Shown: in pieces, positions 1 to 6,876 of the stretch
Layout of the letters: each line of letters opens with the position of its first letter
Position numbering within the stretch: the first letter of the stretch is position 1
Assembly (NCBI GenBank): GCA_965248635.1
Contig: OZ252114.1
Coordinates: 2,542,001 to 2,606,000 of the forward strand
Source: CBDAPI01 sp965248635
Lineage (GTDB): Bacteria > Acidobacteriota > UBA6911 > RPQK01 > CBDAPI01
Direction: 5' to 3'
DNA length: 64,000 bases
The notes under the pieces: generated by a model
The model's database searches: none
Told to the model about the DNA's origin: nothing
What the model saw: the letters and a program-made list of their open reading frames with translations, nothing else
Position numbers and translations under genes: made by a program

Positions 1-629
1 TCAGCCAATACGAAATGGCCTTTCGCATGCAGACCAGCGTGCCGGAGTTAATGGATCTCTCTGATGAGCCCGGCTATATCCTGGATATGTATGGCACGGA
101 TGGTGCTGATGGCTCATTCGCGGCCAATTGCCTGTTGGCTCGACGGATGGCCGAGCGTGGCGTGCGTTTTATCCAACTTTACCACCGTGGATGGGACCAC
201 CACAGCCGCATCAGCGAAGGTATGAAAGTGACCGCCGGGCTCGTGGATCAGGCCTCAGCCGCCCTGGTAATGGACTTGAAGCAACGCGGTATGCTTGCAG
301 ACACACTGGTCATCTGGGGGGGAGAGTTCGGCCGAACTCCCATGGCCCAGCGTAGCGAAACATATCCTTCACAAGCTGGCCGCGATCACCACATCCGTGG
401 GTTTTCCATCTGGGCGGCCGGGGGTGGGCTCCAGGGCGGTATCACCCATGGCAGTACCGACGAACTGGGCTACTACGCCGTCGAGGACCCGGTCCACGTT
501 CATGACTTCCACGCTACAGTCATGCACCTGCTGGGCATTGATCACAAGCAGTTGATCTATCGGTTCCAGGGTCGTCGTTTCCGGCTCACTGATGTCCACG
601 GTAATGTGGTGCACAGGATCCTGGCCTGA
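1..629 (+). CDS. DUF1501 family protein, C-terminal part (5' end outside window)
   Basis: The reading frame is open from base 3 of the window, so this is the 3' part of a larger gene; the ATG at 15 is internal. The visible ~208 residues align closely by eye with the C-terminal half of the complete DUF1501 protein at 42659-44083: both have the 'ELAYRMQ..VPE..DLS' stretch, the 'GVRF(I/V)QLY' strand, 'LVIWGGEFGRTP' versus 'LVVWMGEFGRTP', the 'GRDH(H/N)I' motif, and the end 'TDVHGNVV' versus 'TDTGGNTI'. DUF1501 proteins are secreted sulfatase-fold relatives, usually encoded next to DUF1549/DUF1553 cytochromes in Planctomycetota and Acidobacteriota; the substrate is unknown. It converges on the broken Gfo/Idh/MocA gene, with only about 10 bases between stop codons. 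Confidence 0.9.
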   Translation, partial: SQYEMAFRMQTSVPELMDLSDEPGYILDMYGTDGADGSFAANCLLARRMAERGVRFIQLYHRGWDHHSRISEGMKVTAGLVDQASAALVMDLKQRGMLADTLVIWGGEFGRTPMAQRSETYPSQAGRDHHIRGFSIWAAGGGLQGGITHGSTDELGYYAVEDPVHVHDFHATVMHLLGIDHKQLIYRFQGRRFRLTDVHGNVVHRILA

Positions 630-639
630 AAATCAAAGA

Positions 640-1138
640 TCAAGTGACCACCCAGGGTTTGCGATGCTTTCTACTCAGGTATTTGGTGGCCTCAGGGTCA
701 TTCTTAATCTGCTCTTTGTCGGAATCCCAATGGATGGGGCGACCGGTCCAAAAAGCAATGTTGGCCAGATGGGTTGTGGTAGTGGAGTCATGTGCAATTT
801 CAACGTCCGAGGCAGGCCTTTTGCGGCTCTTGACGCACTCAAGGAAATTCTGCACATGAGCCAGATGCTGCTCGGACTCCTGCCCGTGCACCCTCTCCGT
901 CCTGCCGACCCAGACATCTCGCTGACTGCCCCACGGGTACAGCGACTTGCCTTGTTTGGCTGCCTCAAGCTGCCGTTTGTAAAGTGGATCGAGAGCTTCG
1001 AAAGTCCCGCGTGTTTCCGGCAGGACGTCGTAGCCTTCACGGTCTACAACCAGGGTCGCGTCCGTTCCATAAAATGCGATCCCAAAGGAACGGCCATTGA
1101 GGGGATTCGCGTTTAAAATTCGGTTCGAGTAAGTAAGC
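640..1138 (-). pseudogene. Gfo/Idh/MocA oxidoreductase, C-terminal fragment cut off by the IS21 element
   Basis: This is the 3' part of a NAD(P)-binding sugar/polyol-type oxidoreductase whose 5' part lies at 3808-4687 on the other side of the IS. The fragment reads from 'LTYSNRILNANPLNGRSFGI' to the end and contains the usual C-terminal features of the secreted (twin-arginine) Gfo/Idh/MocA subgroup: 'FYGTDATLVVDREGYDVLPE', the 'F.ECVKSRKRP..D.E..H' motif, 'NIAFWTGR.I.WD' and 'YLSR..R.PW'. Removing the IS and one copy of the GTAAGC duplication joins 'NFMLT' to 'YSNR' in frame, so the insertion itself deleted nothing. The ATG-like start at 1173 is inside the IS and not a true start. Confidence 0.92.
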
Positions 1139-1186
1139 TGATTGGCGACAGGTAGAATTCCCCGCGACGACAAATAGAATTCCCCG
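1133..1186. repeat. IS21 left target duplication and left terminal repeats
   Basis: GTAAGC at 1133-1138 is the host target-site duplication. The IS begins TGAT at 1139 and has two copies of a TAGAATTCCCCGC motif (about 1152-1164 and 1171-1184), separated by about 20 bases, which are the probable IstA binding sites. Confidence 0.85.
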
Positions 1187-1217
1187 CTTTTTCAGGGCTG
1201 ATCCTGACCATGAAGGC

Positions 1218-2690
1218 ATGGTTAAGGATCAGCAAGTGCGGAGGTTAGTGAAGTTGCGAAAGAACGAGAAGACGCTAACGATGGCGGCGGCGAGAGCGGG
1301 GCTGTCGCGAAAGACGGCTCGGAAGTACCTGAAGTCGGGAAAGCTGCCGAGCCAGTGTCAGCCGGAGCGGTATTGGAGAACTCGATCGGATCCGTTCGAG
1401 TCGGTATGGCCGGAAGTGGAAGAGATCCTGAAGCGATCGCCGACGGTGGAGGCGACAGCGGTGTTCGAGTATTTGTGCCGTCAGCAGGAAGGGGCCTTCC
1501 AGCAAGGCCAGTTGAGAACACTGCAGCGGAGGATCAAGCAGTGGAAGGTAGAACACGGAGAAGCGAAGGAGGTGATGTTCCCGCAGAAGTATAGGCCGGG
1601 ACATCAAGCACAATCGGACTTTACCTTTATGGGGCGTCTGGGAGTGACGATCCAGGGTCAGCCGTTTCCCCATCTGCTGTACCACTTTGTGTTGGCCTAC
1701 TCGAACTGGGAAGCGACCACGCTGTGTTTCAGTGAGTCGTTTGAGAGCCTCAGCCTGGGGCTTCAGAACGCGTTGTGGGAGTTGGGGGCGCTGCCCGAGG
1801 AACACCGAACAGACCGGCTCTCGGCGGCAGTCAACAACCTGAAGCGGGAAGAGTTCACCGAGCGCTATCAAGGGTTGCTGAACCACTTCGGGATGCGCTC
1901 GAGTCGCACCCAGGCAGGCAAGGCACACGAGAACGGGGATGTGGAACAGGCCCATCACCGCTTGAAACGGGCCATCGAGCAGGAACTGCTGCTGCGGTGC
2001 AGCCGTGATTTTTCCAGCCGGGAAGAGTACGAGGGCTTTGTAGCGGTGATTGTGGCCCGGCGCAATGCGGCCCGACAAAAGCGCCTGGGAGAAGAGCTGG
2101 CAGTGATGCGCCCGTTGCCGGCACGCCGTCTGGACGACTTCACCCGGCAGTGGGTGAGAGTCTCCCCCAGCAGTACGATCCGGGTTCTCCACAACACCTA
2201 TTCGGTGGACAGCCGGTTGATCGGCGAGCGAGTGCAAGTGCGGGTGTGGGCGGATCAGCTGGAGGTCTACTACGGGGGTCAGCGGCAAGCACGGATGCCG
2301 CGCTTGCGTGGAGAAGGCAAGCATCGCATTGACTACCGGCACGTGATCCATTCCCTGGTGCGCAAACCAGGGGCGTTCATTCGCTATCGCTGGCGCGAGG
2401 ATCTGTTTCCGGGGATCTTGTTTCGAGTCGCCTACGACGAGCTGCGCCAGGATTGTCCGGCCACGGCGGATCGCCAATATCTGAAGATCCTCGAGTTGGC
2501 TGCCCAGGAAGGAGAGCAGCGGGTGCGAGAAGCGCTTCAGGGGCTGATTGAGAGGGGACAAAGAATCCGTTTCGAAGCAGTACGAGAATGCCTCGTCGAT
2601 CCAGTCGTGGAACCCTGGGAAGTGGCGGTGGAGAAGATGGACGTGGGCGTCTATGACACGCTTCTGGAAAGCTTGGAGGTGAGGTCATGA
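1218..2690 (+). CDS. istA: IS21-family transposase IstA
   Basis: DDE-type transposase of the IS21 family, 490 residues, typical length. The N-terminus (about residues 8-40) is a helix-turn-helix ('MAAARAGLSRKTARKYL') for binding the terminal repeats. The rve/integrase-like core follows: first catalytic Asp in 'AQSDFTFMG' (about residue 134), second in 'EEHRTDRLSAAV', and the Glu in 'KAHENGDVEQAHHRLK'. The C-terminal half carries the beta-strand 'STIRVLHNTYSVDSRLIGERV' typical of IstA. It starts about 80 bases inside the IS left end and overlaps istB by four bases (ATGA), suggesting translational coupling. Confidence 0.97.
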   Translation: MVKDQQVRRLVKLRKNEKTLTMAAARAGLSRKTARKYLKSGKLPSQCQPERYWRTRSDPFESVWPEVEEILKRSPTVEATAVFEYLCRQQEGAFQQGQLRTLQRRIKQWKVEHGEAKEVMFPQKYRPGHQAQSDFTFMGRLGVTIQGQPFPHLLYHFVLAYSNWEATTLCFSESFESLSLGLQNALWELGALPEEHRTDRLSAAVNNLKREEFTERYQGLLNHFGMRSSRTQAGKAHENGDVEQAHHRLKRAIEQELLLRCSRDFSSREEYEGFVAVIVARRNAARQKRLGEELAVMRPLPARRLDDFTRQWVRVSPSSTIRVLHNTYSVDSRLIGERVQVRVWADQLEVYYGGQRQARMPRLRGEGKHRIDYRHVIHSLVRKPGAFIRYRWREDLFPGILFRVAYDELRQDCPATADRQYLKILELAAQEGEQRVREALQGLIERGQRIRFEAVRECLVDPVVEPWEVAVEKMDVGVYDTLLESLEVRS

Positions 2691-3451
2691 GCACAGGCAG
2701 CTTGACCCGGCTTCGCGAGTGCCTTATCCAGCTCCATCTACCGGCCTTTCGGGAGCACTATGCCGCCCAGGCGGCACTGGCCACGAAGGAAAGTCTTTCC
2801 TATCCCCGGTTTCTCTTGTCGTTATCTGAGATCGAAGTGGCGGAGCGGCACGAGCGCAAAATCCAGCGCTTGCGCCGAATCTCGAAGCTTCCCTGGGAGA
2901 AAACGCTGACGGCGTTGGACCGCTCGCGCTTGCCCCAAAGCGTGGATCGCCAACTGACGGCGCTGCTGGAAGGTACTTTTTTGGATCGTGCCGAGAACGT
3001 TTTGGCTTTCGGCAACCCTGGAAGTGGCAAGACCCATCTGGTCTGTGCTCTCGGCCAGGAGTTGGTTCTGCTGGGGCGCCGGGTTTTGTTCTCTACCTGC
3101 GCCCTGCTGGTACAGCGATTACTGCGGGCCAAAATCGATCTGACCCTGGAGAAGGAGTTCAAGAAACTGGATCGCTTCGAGGCTCTCATAATCGACGACA
3201 TAGGATACGTTCAGCAAAGCCGGGAGGAAATGGAGGTTCTTTTCACACTGCTGGCCCATCGCTACGAACGCCGCAGCATCTTGCTGACTAGCAACCTGAT
3301 CTTCTCGGACTGGGAGAGGATCTTCAAGGACCCCATGACGACGGCTGCGGCCATCGACCGAGTGGTGCACCACAGTGTGATTCTAGAACTCAACGTCTCG
3401 AGCTACCGGATGGAGAGCGCCAAGAAGAAACAGCAGGGAACCACAAAATGA
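2687..3451 (+). CDS. istB: IS21-family ATP-binding helper protein IstB
   Basis: AAA+ ATPase that assists IstA in target selection, 254 residues, normal family length. The Walker A motif is 'GNPGSGKTHL' (about residues 108-117) and the Walker B is 'ALIIDDIGYV' (about 164-173), followed by a sensor-like 'RSILLTSNLIFSDW' and the conserved 'AAAIDRVVHHSVILEL' near the end. The start codon lies inside the istA stop region. The N-terminal ~100 residues ('LPAFREHYA..A') form the helical domain typical of IstB. No defect is seen. Confidence 0.97.
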   Translation: MSTGSLTRLRECLIQLHLPAFREHYAAQAALATKESLSYPRFLLSLSEIEVAERHERKIQRLRRISKLPWEKTLTALDRSRLPQSVDRQLTALLEGTFLDRAENVLAFGNPGSGKTHLVCALGQELVLLGRRVLFSTCALLVQRLLRAKIDLTLEKEFKKLDRFEALIIDDIGYVQQSREEMEVLFTLLAHRYERRSILLTSNLIFSDWERIFKDPMTTAAAIDRVVHHSVILELNVSSYRMESAKKKQQGTTK

Positions 3452-3763
3452 GGAAACCGCGAGGAGGTCAAATCCGGGCAAATCGGCTGATTGGGCCCCG
3501 GGAAGTGCTTGGTGGAAGCGATAGACGAGTGTCCGCGAAGAGGACAGGTCGTACAGCGCCCTACAGAGGCCACTCAGGACCCTTGTGGATCTGGTCCACT
3601 CCCCTCGACGCCGGCGCGAGCGAGCGGGAGCTCCGTTCGGGCTACGCCCTCACTCCGTCCCCCTCGCATTCTAAGAACATCTCTCTTTTTTACAGAACGG
3701 AGGACCCGGAAAGAGTCGTCTTAGAGGACGGCTACAGCTCTTTTTTATCAATCCCTTGTGTGG

Positions 3764-3813
3764 GGATTTCCAATTGTCGCTGCGGGAATTCTATTCGTCG
3801 TTGATCAGTAAGC
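3764..3813. repeat. IS21 right terminal repeats and right target duplication
   Basis: The IS ends ...GTCGTTGATCA at 3807, the inverse of the left end (TGAT..CGAC....TAGAATTCCC), with a second diverged motif copy just inside. GTAAGC at 3808-3813 repeats the left duplication, and the host gene resumes there in frame. Confidence 0.85.
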
Positions 3814-4687
3814 ATAAAATTGGAGTATTCGTAGATCACCTCCAAAGTGTCTGGAGTTTCCCGGTTGTCTTGAATGTAATATTTGCCCCCAAATGCCGAC
3901 ACTTTTCTGGGAGCTCGTTCGTTCATGGCCCACTGAACCGCGTCAATGTGGTGTACACCCCAATCTGTGGCATATCCCCCCGCATAATCCCAGAAGTAGC
4001 GGAAATTGAAAATAAAGCGATTGGGGTTGAAGGGCCGCTTCGGGGCCGGTCCCAACCACATTTGGTACTCCAGACCCGGCGGGGGTTCGCTGTCCCGAAA
4101 ATCTCCCATGCCATAGGGCGACTCGTTCTGAAAGTTCCATGTGGCTACCCGGCTGATCTTCCCCAGTTTTCCAGACTGAACGAAGTCGACGACTTCCTTG
4201 TAGTGTCTGCCTGAACGCTGTTGAGTTCCTACCTGGACGATACGGTCGATTGTCGCGCCGCAGCTACGATGCTTCTACCCTCGTGTACGTTGTGGGCCAG
4301 AGGCTTCTCTACGTAAACATCCTTTCCAGCCTGACAGGCCAGAATCGCCATGTACGCATGCCAGTGATCCGGGGTAGAGATCACCACGACATCGATATCC
4401 TGTAGATCGATCACTCTTCGGAAGTCTGTGTAGCCGGTAGCTTTCCCTTGAGTCATTTCGATGGCGCGCTCGAGATTGGGTTGCCAGACATCGCAAACTG
4501 CCGTCACGTCCACATTCTCACTCGCCAGGAAGTCTTTCAGGTTGGCCCTTCCCATCCCCCCGATTCCGATGAAGCCACAAACAATTCGATCGTTAGCTCC
4601 CAAGACCCGACTAGCCGAGAGATTCGTCGCGGCCGCCCCACCAACAAGACCAAGGCCTGCTCCCCGGATAAAATTCCTACGCTTCAT
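3808..4687 (-). pseudogene. Gfo/Idh/MocA oxidoreductase, N-terminal part with a frameshift, cut off by the IS21 element
   Basis: The gene starts at 4687 (ATG overlapping the FG-GAP gene stop as ATGA). The first 150 codons give a twin-arginine signal (MKRRNFIRGAGLGLVGG), the Rossmann motif 'GFIGIGGMGR', the 'VISTPDHWHA' strand and 'DVYVEKPLAHNVHEGR', the usual EKP signature. The frame then breaks at about 4240-4250: after 'IVAAARQS' a one-base deletion leads to a stop, while the shifted frame continues 'DRIVQVGTQQRSGRHYKEVV' through 'WNFQNESPYGMGDFRD', 'YQMWLGPAPKRPFNPNRF' and 'GGYATDWGVHHIDAVQWAM' to 'YSNFMLT', where the IS begins. Without the two lesions the protein would have about 457 residues. 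It is the last gene of the TonB-receptor operon. Confidence 0.92.
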
Positions 4688-5919
4688 TTTGTGCCACCTG
4701 CTTCGAATGGTTTCTGCCCAAGTTGACGAGTGAGATTCTCATACAAGAAAAGTCCCTTTTTGCCTGCAGCGATCAAATCCAGATCGCCGTCCTGATCCAC
4801 ATCGACCACAGGAAACTGCATTCCCACTCCCATGTCGACGTGGTAGTCGATGACCCTTTTGATCCAGGCGAGGGACGAGCCGCGTTGCAATTCATACCAG
4901 ACGATGATGCCAGGTTCCAGTGAGCCTGGATCAGATCCCCCATGCCCCCAAAACCGTTTGCCTGTTACAAAATCGAGATCGCCGTCTCCATCCATGTCCA
5001 CCAGTGCCGCCGAGTGAGACTGGGACCAGGTCTCGTCGATGATGTGGACTTTCCAATTGCGGGTGCCGGTACGCCCCGGGATCTGCTCCCACCAATAGAC
5101 GCCATAGTCGTGACCCGCTCCGGTCAGAATGTCTGCATCGCCGTCATTGTCCACGTCGTAGACATAGATGTTTCCGGCGGCATTCTTCCTTGTCCCGGGA
5201 ATGATGCGGAAATCCAGATGAGGCTTCCACACTCCCTTGCGGATGTCTTGTGGGGCTTCATACCAACCCGTGGGCACTACAACGTCCGTCCGGCCATCGC
5301 CATTGATGTCTCCAAATCCCATGCTATGGCCGTTCCCGCTGGGTGAGATTTCATATCGCGTCCAGTTCGCAGCTCCATTTTCGCAGTCATAATCGAACCA
5401 GACAATCGGGGCAATCGGCATGTTCAGCACGGGAATCGGAATCACGTTTGGAAAAAGAGCATGAGGTTTTCCCCGCTGCTCAAGGTCGACAAAAAAAAGA
5501 AACTCAATGTGCCCATCCGTTGGCGCTATCCGGTGCTCCCGCCAGGCTTTTTTGCCCCAGTGGCCCTTCGGATTTTCGAACCAGGAAACGCGTTTTTCCA
5601 CGAAGAAGCTTGTGAGTATGTCCGTGTAGCCATCCTGGTTCACATCGAAGGCGATGTCACTCAAACTGTCAAAGTGGATGTCCCACTTCGTTATATTGCG
5701 AATGAAACGAGGTTGCCATTCTGGCCCTTCGTACCATCTGGCTCCCGCAATAATATCCAGAATGCCGTCCTTGTTCACGTCTGCTACGGCGGCCGTCTCG
5801 TAAGCGCCAGCGTCCAGTTTGTGCTTGACAAAAGGGATGGGAACAGCGGGGTGAAACTGTCCCCAAACGACATCGATACTCGAAATGGACAAAACTACCA
5901 ACAGGCAGGATTTCGTCAT
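4684..5919 (-). CDS. Secreted FG-GAP/VCBS-repeat beta-propeller protein
   Basis: 411 residues with an N-terminal signal peptide (about residues 1-20, ending 'VVWGQ') and at least five calcium-binding-type FG-GAP/VCBS motifs: 'VADVNKDGILDIIAG', 'AFDVNQDGYTDIL', 'GFGDINGDGRTDVVV', 'VYDVDNDGDADILTG', 'LVDMDGDGDLDFVTG' and 'VVDVDQDGDLDLIAAG'. These repeats fold as blades of a propeller in integrin-like extracellular proteins. The family occurs next to Gfo/Idh/MocA and PVC-heme genes in Planctomycetota and Acidobacteriota. Its function is unknown; a binding or scaffold role in the periplasm is inference. It overlaps the next gene by four bases and lies 63 bases after the PD40 gene, so it is probably cotranscribed. 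Confidence 0.9.
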   Translation of the reverse strand: MTKSCLLVVLSISSIDVVWGQFHPAVPIPFVKHKLDAGAYETAAVADVNKDGILDIIAGARWYEGPEWQPRFIRNITKWDIHFDSLSDIAFDVNQDGYTDILTSFFVEKRVSWFENPKGHWGKKAWREHRIAPTDGHIEFLFFVDLEQRGKPHALFPNVIPIPVLNMPIAPIVWFDYDCENGAANWTRYEISPSGNGHSMGFGDINGDGRTDVVVPTGWYEAPQDIRKGVWKPHLDFRIIPGTRKNAAGNIYVYDVDNDGDADILTGAGHDYGVYWWEQIPGRTGTRNWKVHIIDETWSQSHSAALVDMDGDGDLDFVTGKRFWGHGGSDPGSLEPGIIVWYELQRGSSLAWIKRVIDYHVDMGVGMQFPVVDVDQDGDLDLIAAGKKGLFLYENLTRQLGQKPFEAGGTK

Positions 5920-5982
5920 CCTTCGATCCCCATCGTGCGGGAGTAGAAATCGCTTGCGGGAGAATAGCAGGATACTAGCATG

Positions 5983-6861
5983 CTAGAACCCCTTCGAGTA
6001 GTGAATCTTCCAAACCAGCAAGGGACCCTTTTCCCCTTGAACAAGCCCCTCCCAATCCGTATTCAGGTAGAGCGTATGACCATCGTGGCCAAGCCAGGGG
6101 CAGGTGTCGGTGCCCGGCGTGTTGATGCGGGGGCCCAGGTTTTCAACCGGCGACCAGGCGCCATCGACGCGTCTGGTAACGTACAGGTCCGTGCTGCCGG
6201 CAATGGAATCCGCGCGTTTGGAGGGGAAAATGATGGTTTGGCCGTCTCTGCTCAAAGCCATGTCCGCTTCGGTCTCGCTGGTGTTGATCACCGGCCCGAG
6301 ATTCACGGGCTGCGACCAACTATCACCCGTCCGATCACTGAAGTAGAGGTCCATACCTCCGTAACCTCCTTCGCGGTTACTGGCGAAATACAAGCGATTC
6401 CCATCGCGGGAAAAAAGGGCGCCGTATTCGATGGTGTCAGGTGGGCTCACCGGTGGACCGATCGGCTCGGCTTCGGCCCATTTACCGTCTTGTAGACGCG
6501 AGATGTAGATCTGGGTCGACTTCCTGAAATCCGCGCTGCGAAGCACAACCATCGTATCCCCGTCGGGGCTGAACTTGGCATCCGCTTCATGTAAGTCTGT
6601 GTTGATGCCCGGACCGGCATTGTAGGGCTCCATCCAGTGCCCGTTTTCCAGGCGTGACAGCCAAATGTCCAACCGGCCATATCCTCCTGCCCTCTCTGAC
6701 TGGAACGCGATCAATTTGCCGTCCTCGGGAAGGCTGACGCAAAAGGGCCTGTCCGCGGGATCAACCGGCAGATTGACTTTCGATACAGTGAGAGAATCCG
6801 AGCCCGCCGCGGACCCCACCACCAACACCCCGAACACAACAACTACTAACCCATTCCGCAT
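5983..6861 (-). CDS. Secreted PD40 (WD40-like) beta-propeller protein
   Basis: 292 residues with a signal peptide (hydrophobic residues 5-18, likely cleavage after 'GSAAG'). At least four PD40-like blades are visible: 'GKLIAFQSERAGGYGRLDIW', 'DAKFSPDGDTMVVLRS', 'YGALFSRDGNRLYFASNREG', 'MALSRDGQTIIFPSKR' and 'GHDGHTLYLNTDW'. This repeat pattern is the one found in TolB and OmpA-associated PD40 proteins; here there is no other domain. It follows the PVC-type heme gene by only 15 bases in the same direction, so belongs to the same operon. A periplasmic binding role is likely but no ligand can be named. Confidence 0.88.
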   Translation of the reverse strand: MRNGLVVVVFGVLVVGSAAGSDSLTVSKVNLPVDPADRPFCVSLPEDGKLIAFQSERAGGYGRLDIWLSRLENGHWMEPYNAGPGINTDLHEADAKFSPDGDTMVVLRSADFRKSTQIYISRLQDGKWAEAEPIGPPVSPPDTIEYGALFSRDGNRLYFASNREGGYGGMDLYFSDRTGDSWSQPVNLGPVINTSETEADMALSRDGQTIIFPSKRADSIAGSTDLYVTRRVDGAWSPVENLGPRINTPGTDTCPWLGHDGHTLYLNTDWEGLVQGEKGPLLVWKIHYSKGF

Positions 6862-6876
6862 GGTCCACCTACTTCC

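Larger units (their letters stand above)
1139..3807 (+). mobile_element. Complete IS21-family insertion sequence (2669 bp)
   Basis: The element carries istA (1218-2690) and istB (2687-3451), overlapping by four bases (ATGA), as is standard for IS21. The ends are imperfect inverted repeats: the left end starts TGATTGGCGACAGGTAGAAT and the right end, read on the minus strand, starts TGATCAACGACGAATAGAAT; each is followed by a second internal copy of a 'TAGAATTCCCC'-like motif (left) or a diverged copy (right), the multiple-terminal-repeat arrangement known for IS21. It is flanked by a 6-bp direct repeat GTAAGC (1133-1138 and 3808-3813). About 350 bases between istB and the right end hold no convincing gene. 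Everything looks intact, so the element may be active. Confidence 0.95.

Noticed and set aside
1275..2561. 428-codon minus-strand open frame inside the IS21 transposase gene
   Set aside because: Antisense shadow of istA, which has all expected motifs.
3448..3804. 118-codon frame between istB and the IS21 right end
   Set aside because: Composition is unlike a protein and it runs into the terminal repeat; taken as the non-coding end of the IS.
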